Assembly (NCBI RefSeq): GCF_958298935.1
Contig: NC_084938.1
Coordinates: 7,261,501-7,325,500, forward strand
DNA length: 64,000 nt
Direction of reading: 5' to 3'
From: Phragmites australis
Lineage: Eukaryota; Streptophyta; Magnoliopsida; Poales; Poaceae
In this document: in pieces, positions 13,201-25,259 of the stretch
Layout of the letters: each line of letters opens with the position of its first letter
Numbering within the stretch: position 1 is the first letter of the stretch
Notes under the pieces: model-generated
Seen by the model: the letters and a program-made list of their open reading frames with translations, nothing else
The model's database searches: none
What the model was told of the DNA's origin: nothing
Translations under genes and position numbers: made by a program

Positions 13201-16200
13201 GATACAAAATAGAAACCTGTTTCGTAAGTATGAAAGCAAGAATTTGTCGTTTGACAAGGCACGATCTTCCAAAATAACTGCACCCACATCATACCCTCTT
13301 AGCAACAATGTTTCATATGCAGATAAAGTGGATGAAATACCACCAAGACGGCCATCTCCAACAAGAATGGCAGGTAACCTAAAAGGCCTGTCAAGAGTTG
13401 CATGTAATCAGCAATAGAGGCACAAAATTCAACCCAACACGAAGACAGTTTATGCAGTTCAGGTTAACACTTAACAGAATAGAAGGTGCTTTAGGAACTG
13501 AACAAACCAATACACAAGTAGTAATTTCTATCTGAATTTTTGTAACATCACTAGTGTTAAGGGTATAATAATCAAGGGTATTATGGTAATCTCCTAGTCT
13601 TAGCTTTCTCTCATGTACTCTATATATTGCCCCCATGGAGCTACCATTGAATACAAGTTACTATTCCAAACATGGTATTAGAACTAGATTTTCTTTTGGG
13701 ACACCACAACTCGTTCCGATCTAGCCAAAATCGCCGATTTTTTCTTCCTCCGTCAACTCTCTCTCTCTCGTTTGCACCCGCTTCATCCATCACCCTCCCA
13801 TGGATTCGTAGTCCTCAAGCGGCGGCTTGGGGACGGGGAGGTGCTCCCGTATGTGGACCAGACGTCTCACCCGCAGTCGCTAGCTCCACCTGATCCCGTT
13901 GCTACTCTCCCCACTGGGCTCCTCTATCGGGCCGCCTGCGCCTCCCTGAGCCGACCCGGCCAGATGTGCCCCAAGATTAATCACCGCCGCCAGATCTTCG
14001 TCGCGGGTGGCTCATCTGTCGCCATCACACGTAGCCGTCGTGCACCCAGCCACACTTCTTAGTTACGCGACTACCGCCGCCGTGATATGATCTGCCATCG
14101 TTGGGATCTGATTGAATCCCTCCACCAGGTCTCTCTTTGCCTATTGTTGCTTGTCTAGCACCAGCCGCCAGAACCTCTCCCCATCGAGGCCTTGTTCAAC
14201 GCCACCGGTGGATCCACCACCACGATCGCCAACGACGGCTGTGACTCCATGCTCGGCGCGCTGCTCGACTCCTCCTGGAACGTTTTGTCGTCCTCCTCCT
14301 CTAGCAGCGGCGTGGCCGAGCACTTCATCGACTGCAACCCGGCATGCTTCGCGGTGTTGCTAGACATGGGGCAGTGGAGCAACAGCTTCTTCGAGGACAG
14401 CGTCGCTGCCTCCGACGATGGCGTCACATCCACGAACAACTCTTTCTTTGCAGACAACATCACGTACAACAATGGATCCTTCTCGACGGGCCCTTCCACT
14501 AGCTTAAGTGGCTCTGTCCGTAGCTTTAGTGGCAATTTCGTTTGTCGTCTTGCTACTCGTCGTCGCTTTGTTGCGATTCTTGACCAAAGGCTTTCTTTTG
14601 CTATCATCATCACGACTCTACTCATGTGGCAATTTCGTAGTATTTTTGGATGTATTAGTTTTATTTTGTCTAAGTTTATTACTTAGTGGCACCTCTTTCA
14701 ACTGCAACACTATTGCACCATTTGAGGGGATGTTAAGGGTATAATAGTCAAGGGTATTGTGGTAATCTCCTAGTCCTAGACTTTCTCTCATGTACTCTAT
14801 ATATTGTCCCTATGGGGCTACCATTGAATACATATTGATATTCCTAAGTAGAACTCCTAAGTTATGACCTTGGGAAAAAAAGAACATGCCAAGTTATGAA
14901 GAAACAAAAACATGTCAAGAAACAAATTGAGGTAAGTATGGAGATCATCACAGGTAAAAGAATTGCCAACAGTAGGCTAAACCGTTGGTCTCACATAATA
15001 ACTGGAAATTTGAGTATGTAACTGTTTGGGTGTTATGAGCACTGTTATAATAAAAGATAGAAATTGCTTCTGAACAATCGCTGAGTTTATGCTGAACCAA
15101 ATGGGAAAAAGTTCAGCACAATATTTACCACAGTACAAAAAGGCAAGACATAATTATTTAATGGGTCCTTCAGGAGGTCTTCTCTGTAAGAGACAACAGG
15201 GGGTGGGGGGTCAAACCAAGAGAAAAACGAGAGAGAGGGATTCCTGATAGATCCTCTCCTAATTGCTATGGTGAGAATGGAGTACAGTGTATTTCTAGGG
15301 AGTCAAATACTCAAGTGCTTTCATAAGGATCAATTGGACCTTTTTCTTGTGCCGCTGCCTATTTTGGATTTGGCCTTAGCAGCACCAATATAACTTTACC
15401 ATTAAACATTACTGTTTAATTTTTCTGTTTATTTGTCAGTTTGTAGAATTTTGGGTTACTACCAGACAATTATCAACATACAACCTTGTAAAGTTCAGAA
15501 CAGCAGACCATTCAGGAGTACGCCACAATTCAATCTAACCATGCTCATAAACCTTCACTATTATCTCCAAATTGCATGCTGCCCTCCATAAATATCATTA
15601 AGGACATGGTTTCCAAGGAAAAGTCTACTAAATATTGCTTCCCATTGAAATAATTTTCGGATAGAGAACATACACAGCGCACATCACATCAATTAGCTCA
15701 ACTAATAGTCTATAGAATGACACTGAACGTCGAATGCACAACCACCAAGGCCAGCATGCTAAACCGAAATGAGATATATCTCTACTATTTAAAAAATACA
15801 TAGTGATTCCCACACCCTCTAGTGTCCTGTCTCCACGTCCTGCCCTCACCACCCCATGTTCTGCCCCTTTCCTCCTATGTTCTGCCCCTCCTGCAGTTAC
15901 ATTCCGCCACGCACGAATGTCGGCCCGAGCAGTTGGGGGCACAGAGATCAACACACAATCAAGCTCATCCCGCCGCACCGTTCGTTCCTATCACCATCTC
16001 GATACAGAACCGGCGCCCATGCCCGCCCAACCACGCTTCCGCTTTTGTGCATGCATTACCACACGCACCCCTCCCCGCGCTTCCTCGATCTCACCTCCAA
16101 ATCCCCAATACAACACATCGGCCCCCCGTCAGCCGTCGCCCCCGTGCTCGGTGCCATCATCCCGGATCTTAGGCTGCCGACAACCGGTGGTCCTCCAAGG

Positions 16201-19200
16201 GCAAGGCTAGATAGCTTTGATCCCCCACTCTAGAACTGTCCCTGAGGGCAGCGCCCACGCATGGCGAGATCTCATGCCTAACCCGATCCACCTTAAAGGC
16301 CACCACATCGGCTCCACACCCAGACACGAGCTGCGCCATGGGCCCTGGAGAGGCCGCCGACTAGCCATGCAGCAACAAAAGCACGCAAGTGAGGCATCAG
16401 CAGGGGGCTTTGGTGCCTCCGTTCGTGGAGGATATGAGCTATTTTTCCTTTTTGATTGCAAGGAGGATATGAATGCAAGTGAGTGCTTATTTCTGCATCT
16501 TCTCTCAAGTATGTGCTTGAAGTGTTGTCTGATGCATGGTTACTCTCTTTATAGTACCTTTCCCTCCTTAACCGTTTGTTCTCTATGATTGATCTGTTTT
16601 CTTAGAAATTATATATAAACACAGGAAAGTCAAGTTATGCATTGACATCATAGATCTCTCCCCTAACAATTGGATCTTCACTGTAGCATCTATTGATTTG
16701 GAATAATGGACACACTTTGGAATCATGTGTCATGCATTGCACTTTGATTGCGATGTGGTGCAGCTTGCTAGAGACGGCAGATGTGGCAACGCATGTGTGT
16801 GACACAACTCATCTTGATCATCACCCACCTGGTTATGCGCTATACCCTAATACCTCCCTAGACCATGCTCAGTACGCGTATGAAACGTGTCGGATGAATT
16901 GCTTCTTCCTGTTTTCATGCTAAAATTGTTTTTTTTTTACTGATAGGATGATCGATTTTCTTCGCTTTCTGATTCTTTAGGACAGCTATTTGGACAAATG
17001 CATTGATTATAACCGTTCGTGCTTCTTTGTATCATGTAAGCGTAGACTCTTGCTACCATTGCAGGCTATGTCTCCTCTGTTTCAGAATTTTTTTGAATTC
17101 CAGAAAATAACATGATTCAGATTTTGTGGCTATGGCTTAACATCTATACCATTTTCTATAGCTGATGCCCAGAAGTTTGTTGTCCTCATGACAAGAAGGC
17201 AAGGTTACTCAGGACAAAAATGAGCAATACAAACAATGGTGAAATAATATAATACAAAATAGAACTGCTATACTATCTCTAACCCTTTGTTCATTTTACA
17301 TTTCCCATGAACTGATGTTGGTGTGACCCCATCAAATACTTTTACTGTCAACTAATAACAACACACCGGTAATGTGGCTTGCTCTCAGTACGATATTCGA
17401 CGACATGGTAATTTTACAACCCAGAATAATAATTTGTCTTTCCACTGTTTCCATTATGAATATATAGCAGGTGAGTTGAGTAGTGTGTGCGCTCAAACTA
17501 CACTACAGGCATGTATCTTAGCTTTAGATCAGTGAGTTGACTAGAAAGACCCTTTCTACAACTACATGGCCTTCAAGACCTTTTCTGAAATATGGCAAAT
17601 AGCTTCTCTTTTTTAGTTTATCCAGTTATTAATTCCAGTAAATATGGAAATATTTGATGGATGTACAAGTCCATCTGCCTGCCTTCAATGTAGAGTTTTA
17701 CGTCAGGAACTTCTGTATTCATTTTTCGGAATGAAACAAAAGTTCTTTGAAGAGCAAAGACTGCAGTGATATTGTATAATATAGAAGTCTATTCGGTAAA
17801 AGTTGACATACTATAGTAGAGCATTCTTGATCATAGGACTGAATTGATATTGTCTTGGATGGTATGTTTGGTTTGAAGCTTAGGAATGCACTCACCATCT
17901 GTTTTTTGCACGGATGATTGTACTGGGTTGCTTCTTCTCTAACTGTAGGTAATATTAACAGCTACTTCATGATGATGCATTATTGAGTGTAAAAAAAAGA
18001 AAAGAAAACATCCATTATGGGAATTTGTTCGCTATACTTTTGTGCAGATAAAGGAACAATATATCATATGTTATTTTGAGAATTTTAAATATATTGTTCT
18101 TTTCATTCTAAAGTTTGCATCTATTCATTCGATATGGGGTACAATACCAACTGTGATACTAGATTTACGTAATTTTGTTGAGAATAAATATTAATTCATT
18201 ATATTGTAGCATTATTGCCTTTCATGTACACATAAAGCAGTGTTACCTAGACACCCGTGTCCAAATTTATCTGTCGAATCGGACACCACAAATCCAAGTC
18301 GGATTCCGACACCCGTGTCGGATTCCGAGTTGTATTTCGCGTTCCAATTTTTTTTTGCTGAATTGGACACTCGAGTCCAAGTCGGATTCTGACACCCGTG
18401 TCCGTGCCTAGGTAACACTGACATAAAGTAATGTGATTCTATAGGTAAGGAAAGAGAGGTACAACAGCTCGAGTGGCAGGTACCAAAGAGAGCTAGAGCA
18501 TCTCAGAATATGTTTTAGGTGGTCAACTATATTACTCATAAAAAATTTCGGCTCATTTAACTAGTGATACACAAATTCAGTAACGTTAACCAAAGAAATG
18601 TGGCATCTTCGAGAAATCGAGAGCAGAACAAGCACGAAGCAGTGAAAAGCACGCACCGGTAGAGGTCGCTCTGCAGCGTGCCGGACGGGCCAGGGCTGGC
18701 AACGCCGCCGGCCGTCTCCAGCACCTTCCACACCTCTCCCTCATCAACCACTCCATCCACCAGCCACTGTTCCACGAACCCCCTGACCTCATCGTCCCCC
18801 ACCGCCATCCCCTCCCTCTCCGCCGCCAGGTGCGGCGACACCGGCTCCCGCCACGCGTACACCGTCCTGCACGCAAGCACCTTCGTCTCCTCAACCCCCT
18901 CCCCTCCGTAGGTCACCGCCGTCTCCTGGCGCTCGTGGTGGGGCGGTTCCGCTCCCACGGCGGGGGACGGGAAGAGGGTGCGGCAGGAGGTGACGAGGCG
19001 GCTGGCGCGGGGGGAGGCGGCGCGGAGCAGCGCGGGGGTCCTGGTGAAGACAAAGCGCGCGTCGGAGTCGGCAGGGTAGCCTGTCTGGAGCGGCTTGAGG
19101 TAGGAGACGGCGGAGGCGGAGGGGGAGGAGAGGAGCGCGGCGGAGAGTCCCGCGGAGACGAGGGTCTTGCCGACGCCGGTGTTGGCGCCGAAGACAGCGA

Positions 19201-19297
19201 AGGTCGGGGCAGAGAGGGGAACGACGGCGGCGGCGGAGGAGGAGGAGGAGTAGCGGCGGCGCCGGCGGACATGGCGGAGGAGGAGGTGGCGGAGCAT
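7212..19297 (-). CDS. BIO3-BIO1: Bifunctional dethiobiotin synthetase / 7,8-diaminopelargonate aminotransferase, 14 exons
   Basis: Catalyses two successive biotin steps: SAM-dependent amination of KAPA to DAPA (BIO1, PLP enzyme), then ATP-dependent carboxylation to dethiobiotin (BIO3); mitochondrial in plants. Exons in transcript order: 19297-18657, 13387-13217, 13101-12840, 12718-12635, 12479-12359, 11998-11850, 10014-9920, 9787-9672, 9573-9427, 9087-8954, 8871-8740, 8608-8474, 8107-7995, 7383-7212; all GT-AG, total 2472 nt, 823 aa. N-terminus is Arg-rich (RRRRRY), a likely presequence. BIO3 part: P-loop GANTGVGKT 37-45, KPLQTG with K68, ETAGG from E194. BIO1 part: WWPFTQ 329-334, SYHGDTLG from S483, PLP aspartate D628 in [12 protein letters not shown], Schiff-base lysine K657 in [15 protein letters not shown] 691-697. 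The frame is intact throughout. Intron 1 is 5.27 kb and full of transposons. Retaining intron 2 would end the protein soon after the BIO3 part. Confidence 0.96.
10347..10669. mobile_element. PIF/Harbinger (Tourist-like) MITE in BIO3-BIO1 intron 6
   Basis: The termini ggccatctccaacag and ctgttggagatgacc form an inverted repeat, and each end is flanked by TTA, the PIF/Harbinger target duplication. Length 323 bp, non-coding, with several cagtgctgtagcac-like internal repeats. It lies between exons 7 and 6 of the biotin gene, about 330 bp from exon 7, and does not touch the splice sites. Confidence 0.88.
10673..11849. other. Remainder of BIO3-BIO1 intron 6, partly GC-rich
   Basis: From about 10675 to 11340 the intron is richer in G and C than its surroundings and has short frames on both strands, which suggests an unrecognised insertion, but I found neither terminal repeats nor a target duplication. 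From 11340 to 11849 it is ordinary AT-rich intron. Confidence 0.3.
13555..14849 (+). mobile_element. Small LTR retrotransposon (TRIM-like) with captured host sequence, in BIO3-BIO1 intron 1
   Basis: Two near-identical terminal repeats lie at 13555-13672 and 14731-14849 (about 118 bp), each starting tgttaagggtataata and containing ctcatgtactctatatattg. The primer binding site tggtattagaactaga follows the left repeat directly (compare TGGTATCAGAGC, initiator Met tRNA), and a polypurine tract tttgagggga precedes the right one. The 1.06 kb interior has no gag or pol; instead it carries a BTB-like gene fragment. It is therefore non-autonomous. The right LTR end is worn and no 5-bp target duplication could be matched. 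It lies antisense to the biotin gene. Confidence 0.85.
14165..14400 (+). pseudogene. Captured fragment of a BTB/POZ (KCTD-type) domain gene
   Basis: Inside the small LTR element the plus-strand frame reads [14 protein letters not shown], then [14 protein letters not shown], a serine run, and [17 protein letters not shown]. The order and spacing match the T1-type BTB domain of plant proteins of the At2g24240 kind, whose pattern is NVGG, TTT, DSxxGALxDxxWN, FIDRNPxCFAVLLDLLRTG. The expected continuation after LLD is missing: the frame runs into unrelated sequence ([12 protein letters not shown]). It is thus a partial, probably non-functional copy taken from a host gene. The family assignment is from remembered family patterns. 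Confidence 0.65.
14850..18237. other. Rest of BIO3-BIO1 intron 1: no gene recognised
   Basis: Mostly AT-rich sequence. A CG-richer block at about 15800-16450 has overlapping short frames on the plus strand (for example 15803-16210 and 16217-16588) that look like captured or retroposed sequence, but no frame shows a known domain and no flanking repeats were found. Confidence 0.3.
18238..18420. mobile_element. hAT-type MITE with perfect 8-bp target duplication in BIO3-BIO1 intron 1
   Basis: The element starts cagtgttacctag and ends ctaggtaacactg (inverted repeats) and is flanked on both sides by acataaag (18230-18237 and 18421-18428), a perfect 8-bp duplication as hAT transposases make. Length 183 bp, non-coding. 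Internally it repeats the near-palindrome gacacccgtgtc three times, so it can fold into a strong hairpin. It sits about 230 bp inside the intron from exon 1. Confidence 0.95.
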
Positions 19298-20818
19298 GGC
19301 GGCAGTCGGCGGAGGTGGGTTTTGGATGGGCTTTTGGGGAGAAGTGAGATTGGGAGTTGAGACTTGAGTGAATGTGATAGCTTTGGAATATCCGCTAGTT
19401 AAAAAAGTCCAATTTATGCCGCTAATTTCATAAATACTATTTTGAATTTGATTTCGCACATCTGCCATCCGAAAAAAAAGGCCGATTGTAAGTATTCTAC
19501 AAACCGTGCTAATCAGCGCACGCACGTCAGGACGGCTGCTCGAGCACGATCTGACAACCTACTCTTTTGGTTTGTTGCAGATCGTGCATTCCGCTGGGTT
19601 TCCATTTTTGAGCTTCCCTATGCCTAGTTCCGACCAGAGTTTAACTTATCGAAGGTTATGAAATGAAATTCACGGTTACATATCTTATTGTACAGGTAAT
19701 ACAAACCGGTAATCAAATTTAATTTAAAAAATTAAAAAATCAAAAAATAAATCTAAAAAACTAGAGACGATTCTAAGACCTTCTGTGAAAAAATAATTCA
19801 AAAATAATATCGTTTGCATCATATTCTACAAGCAGGAAGTTTGAAAAAAAAAGTTGAAACGCGCAGTTTATTAACTTATGTTAAGAAAAATTTTAACATA
19901 TAAACACATATTTTTATTGTGTATGACGTATCTTAAGAGGATCTTTAAAATTGATTTTACTTCAATTAAAGTTTTATTAATTTCTCCATTATTTTTACAA
20001 AGTTCATAAGCATAAAGTGAATATGTTAACAAATAACATTGTAATTAACTTTTTCGTGTCTATCTTTATTTTTTCTACATAAAGTATAATATAAGTAAAC
20101 TAATAAAAGTAGTTTCACTAATTCTGGAAGTGTGATGGTTTAGTTATGAATTAATCTAGTTGCAACATATTTACACAATTCTGTACGTAACAATAATTAT
20201 TTCATAAGTTCATGTATTTTTAAAAGATATAGGATCATGTAAGAAGAAGAATAAAATTAGTTTCATGATTTTTAGATTAGCAAAGAGTAAACTATGCATT
20301 TAACTTGATTTAGCAAATACATTTTCTCACAGAAAATAGTCAACTTTTTTTTTAGTACAAATACTTTTATCATGTAGATCATATTGCAAGAAAACCAACA
20401 AAATTTGTTTAACTTGATTTGAAGTTTTGATGAATTAGTTATTGATTTTATAAAATTGAGCCTTTTTTGTTTTTTTAAACTTCACTAAAATTCGAGAAAA
20501 CCACTCGATAAATCGCTAAAACCGAATGGTTACTGACAAAACCGAACGGTTATCGATAATAAAAAAATTCAGAAAATGCGCTCAATAAATCGCTAAATTC
20601 AATCGGTTACCATTCGGTCAATTCGGTCCGAATTCTCGCCGAAGTTTAAATTTGATCGAGTGAATTTTGAGCGAATTCTCACCGAATTTCGAGCGGTTAT
20701 CGCGAGGATAACCGCGATTTTTCGGTTCCCTCCTGGTCTCAGATTTCGTGCCCCAAATAGTTTTGTAAATCTTGGTTCCAATCTCAGATAACCCCATAAC
20801 AACGTTATCTGAAGTTGT
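19298..20818. other. Upstream region of BIO3-BIO1 and an AT-rich repeat-like stretch
   Basis: The first 100-200 bp hold the 5' leader and promoter of the biotin gene; I see no clear TATA box. From about 19640 the sequence is strongly AT-rich, ending in a block (20510-20760) with many copies of a cggttatcg or gaattc(t)cgccgaa-like motif, typical of an old grass repeat. No boundaries or coding capacity were identified. Confidence 0.35.
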
Positions 20819-20823
20819 ATTAT

Positions 20824-22391
20824 TGAAAGTGCATCTAGACTCCTTATGTGAGTTTTGGTGAATTGATGACAAAACGATTAAGAGACTAATGTATTTGCTG
20901 AAATAACAAGTTTTAAGTTTCATTGGATAAGTTAAGAGACATTGACGTCTCTCAAAAAGAAAAGAGAAGCGGCATGTAGTTACTCAATAGGCTTTAATTC
21001 ATTTTATTTTGAATTTGAGTTCAGGATAGCCATACTATCGAGAAGGATACGTGTTGATAGTTTTGAAGGTGTCTCAGTACTCAAAGTATTTTTTAGAACC
21101 GAAAGTTGAGAGACGCAATCACCCACGGTCACCGGAAAAAAAAAAGTCTTTTGTTATCTGAGCCGGAGTCTCCGGGTTAGTCCGGATACTCCGGACTCTG
21201 ATCAGTAGGTTGGAGTCTACGGGTTAGCTCAGATACTCCGGATCCTATTTAGTAGGTCGAAGTCTCTAGGTGAGACTCTGGTAGAGAGTCTCGATTTGAG
21301 CTTGAAAGCTCAACCCAGAGTCTTCGGGTTAGCTCGGATACTCTGGAGTCTGGTATATGGCCAGAGTCTCCGAGTGAGACTCCGTGCCAGAGTCTCGGGT
21401 AGGTTTTAAGTGCTTAATCTGGAGTCTCCGGGTTGGTCCGAATACTCTAGGTTTTGGTGTTTCTGGACTCTTCGGGGAGGCTCTGGATAGTGATTCCGCC
21501 TGTGTGCTCATGTGTTATCCGGAGTCTCCGGGTGAACCCGGATACTCCGGATGAGTACAAAATGCACCACTCGTTTTTTAAAATGGGCTATAAATATCCC
21601 TCACCCCCTCCTTCAATTGCTGCTGAACCACTCATGGACAAACTCATTTAAAGCTATTCAATAGCCCTCCTAACTCCTCTAGAACTTTTATTCTTGCAAG
21701 ATTTGGAGATTAGGGTTTGAGAAGTGAGATTAAGTGCTAGAGAGCTAAAATCCATTCTTGAGCACTTGAGGTCATCCTCAAGCTTTCGATTCGTATTCTT
21801 TATTCTTGGAGCTTTGAGTTACTAGATGGCAAGGCGTCACTTGGAGAGCACCCAAGCTTATGGAGTGCTCCGGGAAATTTGTATTACCCATTGATTTGAG
21901 TAAGAAACCTAGCTTGATCTTTGTGGTCGCTTGGGTGAGGAAAGGGTTGCGAGAGACCCGACTCTTTGTGAGCTCCTCAAGGGAGATGTAAGCACTTCTT
22001 TGTGAGGTGGCTGAACTTCGGGAATAAATTCTTATCTCCTTTACTTTATTGCATATTTACTTGTTCTAGTTGATTTTTGGGATTTTTCCGATCTACTTTT
22101 CCCGATCTACTTGCTTGTATGCGTGTGACTGCAGGTTATTGGTGATAAGGTATTTAGACATCTTTTAGAACCTGTGGTAGCTTATAGACTTATTTAGATT
22201 TGCTTAAAAGTTCATAAGTTTCGATTTTCTGTATCATCCGGATTATCCAGATAAGCCCGGAGTATCCGGGTTCTGTATGACCTGGAGTCTCCGGATTGAC
22301 TCAGAGTATCCGGACTCAGTAATTCGCTGTGAAGTTTTAAATTTCAGGAAACGCCTATTCACCCCCTCTAGACGACATCACGTACATTTCA
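20824..22391 (+). mobile_element. Solo LTR of a SIRE-type Ty1-copia family
   Basis: Begins tgaaagtgcatctagac and ends acgtacatttca, and is flanked by the 5-bp duplication attat (20819-20823 and 22392-22396). Length 1568 bp. It shares with the LTRs of the SIRE-type element at 45292-52591 the start, the phrase attgatgacaaaacgattaag, many copies of a tccgg-agtctccgg motif, and the tail attcaccccctctag. There is no internal domain, so it is the product of LTR-LTR recombination. Confidence 0.9.
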
Positions 22392-22396
22392 ATTAT

Positions 22397-25125
22397 GAAG
22401 ACGGAGCTGAAGGGACAATTGATACCAAGCAAAAGGCCCGAAGGCCGAGGTCTCAGTCCCGAAGGGTGAGAGTCGCTAGAGACGTCTAAGAGACCTGAAG
22501 CGCCACTCGACGAGGACTAAAGGTCTTGAAGGTCCTAACGGTTTGGCCGGCTGGACAAAGGCAACCAAAGCATGGACTAGGAGGAAAGGAATACCCAAGA
22601 CAAGATTTCACTTTGTATTGAAAGTCCCAGTATATTATCTATATGTGTACATCCATCAACAAATCTTACATTTCTTATATTAAAGGGCTCGAAGGGAATG
22701 AGGCCAAAGGAAGACTCGAAGGTAGTCAATCACTTTGTCGAAGGGCTAACTGATACATTTACTGGTAGACACGTGTCGTATCCTAAGATAATACAACATG
22801 TAATAATGCAATGACCATAATTCCTATCATATATTCTGAGAACATTGCATGAAACTTGGGCATTGTTGTAATGTGAATTATAGTTGATGGAGTATGACTA
22901 TAAATATCCCAACTCTATTAATGTGATTGTATAAACAATTAGTATATCATAAGATATTAATTTACTATGTTACAATTAAGATCCTAACATGGGAAAACTT
23001 GTTCAAAATAAGTTTTGACAGAAAATCTGCAAAATAGGTTTTAATCCATTTTTTTTGAAACCAAGTTTCAAAAAAAAGCAAAAAAAATATGCAAGAAAAT
23101 TTGAAAAACAGCTTTGAGAAATATCTAGGAGGAATTTTGATCAAAACTTTTTGACAAAAATCTGGAACGACAATTTTAATCAAAACAATCAACAAAAAGT
23201 TCTAAAAAAAGAAAAAAGTGCTCAGCACCATAACTTCAACACAAAAGGCAAATAAAAGAAATAGAACCATACCTTCTTCGGCGCCGCCACAAGTTCTTTG
23301 TCCTCCTAGCGATGTGGTGGCGACACACCTAATTGAGCCCACGCACGACGCAACCTCGTTCTCTAACAACGATGGATGCGATGTCCACGGCAACAGGTAC
23401 AGAGGCGGTGGGAAGCGGGAACACGAGGACAGAGCAACCCGGTGTGACAGGAGCGTGAAGAGCCTAAGTGGCGATCGGCTTGCTCCTCCTTCACCATGCA
23501 ACTGGATGAGATGTTGCTCGTCTGCTATAGAATGGGAGTGACTTTAAAAAGACGTGAACCAATGGATCTGAAATAAACGGATCAGGTCTGATGCTAAATT
23601 ATTTTTTGAATAATAATTACATCTACAATACATATGTTACAGTAAATAAGCTTGAGACGCTGCTTAACTCTCACGTAGCGGAACTGCTCTTACTCTGCGT
23701 CGAAGGGGAAATGGGGGAAGCAGCCAACGTGGCCCCCACACGCGTGAAAAAGGCTGGCCGAGTGTGAACAAGAAACAAGTGAGCTACCGTGGGCCACGCC
23801 CACGCGTTGTGCGCGAGAGAGCGCGTGGCGCGCTCTAAACGGATATTTTATTTTCATGTACGGGCATTACAAAAAGTTTCACATCACTTCTTCATCTACT
23901 CCCTTTTATCTAATAAAACATCTTAAAATTTAAATAATTTATCTATTTTTATCATCTTTTATATTTCTCTAGTCTCTCATCTCAGACATGTTTTATTAAT
24001 AAAAATAATTAAAAAATCAGGAAGGTAATTAGCAGATAATCTCTACCTAATTTTTCAGATTATATATAAAATCAAACTACAGTATCGATCCTAATGTATT
24101 CGTTCGACGGTTCTCGTATAGTGCATCCACATCTCCATATTTAAAGTTTGTGATTAATATTACCGTGTTCAATATTTTTATTTTTGTTGTAGCTTTTAGC
24201 TAGTAGCTAATATTAAAAGGGATTTGCTAAACATCAGCTGAATGAAAACTAAAATAAATACAATCGACCGTTTTAAGCTGGCACAGATCATCATCCAACG
24301 GCCATCATCTGTTCATCTCAGTTTCTCTCTGGTTTTTCAGACACTTCGTTGATTTGCATGCCGTGCTGTCTCGCCTCCATCTCCGTTGGTTCATACCACC
24401 AGATCCAAAGCTGCATCGTGTCGTCTCTAAGCACTCATCTTGTTTCCGTCACCGCTTACTCTGCCCATTGCCCTCTAGTCACCTCTCTGCATCTTCACGC
24501 TAGGCCCACCGCCAGTCTCGCTACAGCATAGACATCCCTCTAATCCTAGGGACCTCCTAAATCCTAAGCTTTGTAACAACTTTCCGAACCCTAACATCGT
24601 CATCATCATATATGAAATCACTTTCCACTATGCTCTAGAAAAAAAAAATGATGTTCTAATGGTGCTCAGGGAGTCCTAATGACTTATGAAAAGACCTAAT
24701 TGCCCTCTCAATTTCTCCCCACCTTCCCACCTGACGTGCCCCTACTGCCTCCGCCATAGTGAGCTCACCGCCGCACGTGAATTCCTCTACTCTAGCTCGC
24801 GTGCTAAACTCGAGAGCTAGAGCCAAGAGCTAGATCCTCTGTTTTGGTTTTGGGGTGCTCTTCTAGGGGGCAGGGGAGGGAGGAGTTTATAGCAGTGAGG
24901 GTTGAGTCAAAGAGGATGAAGGGAGGCCTCATATTCCATCCCAACAGGAAGGCAGGCACACGACTGGATATCAAAGGTGGGGCTCGAAGCTGCCATCCCC
25001 AACTAGTTGGTTGAATTCTTTAGCTCTGGCATGCTCGATAGGAGAAGTTAGAGGGAGAGACAGGCGTGGCCGCCGGTAGATTCAAGAGGAGGGTTGCACG
25101 AGCATGGGGGTTCTTGATGATAGAA
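22397..25125. other. Intergenic, repeat-like, no gene recognised
   Basis: 22400-22950 is rich in gaagg and cgaagg motifs and resembles part of an LTR, without visible ends. 22960-23210 is AT-rich. 23220-23540 is a GC-richer block with frames on both strands and no known domain. 23840-24330 is AT-rich. 24330-25110 contains short frames and a leader-like stretch but nothing recognisable. Confidence 0.3.
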
Positions 25126-25259
25126 ATTAACATCTTGCGAGGAGTTCTGGATCTAAAATTTTTAACACATTGGAGCATCCAATGTTAGGGAGATGAGAAG
25201 ATGAAAGCCAAAGTTGGTCGAGTCTGAAGAGTAGGCTAAAGTTGGAAGGTTGATCCAAG

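Noticed and set aside
13673..13690. A tRNA fragment at tggtattagaactaga
   Set aside because: It is the primer binding site complementary to initiator Met tRNA next to an LTR, not a tRNA gene.
14192..14686. A functional BTB-domain gene
   Set aside because: Only part of the domain is present, it turns into unrelated sequence, and it lies inside a small LTR element.
16217..16588. 123-codon plus-strand frame in BIO intron 1
   Set aside because: No known domain, no splice context on the plus strand, and it overlaps other frames of similar length.
7212..19297. Two separate genes, BIO1 (7.2-13.1 kb) and BIO3 (13.2-19.3 kb)
   Set aside because: Exons 2 and 3 splice in phase with consensus sites and no stop, as in the fused plant locus; there is no start or promoter in between.
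18830..19360. 176-codon Gly/Glu-rich plus-strand frame
   Set aside because: Antisense shadow of BIO3-BIO1 exon 1, which has the P-loop and the correct splice frame.
19298..19525. In-frame upstream ATGs (19525 and 19468) for BIO3-BIO1
   Set aside because: The extra residues are not targeting-like and precede a much better mitochondrial start at 19297 with an Arg-rich N-terminus.
22965..23195. Minus-strand Phe/Lys-rich frame
   Set aside because: Product of AT-rich sequence with A and T runs.
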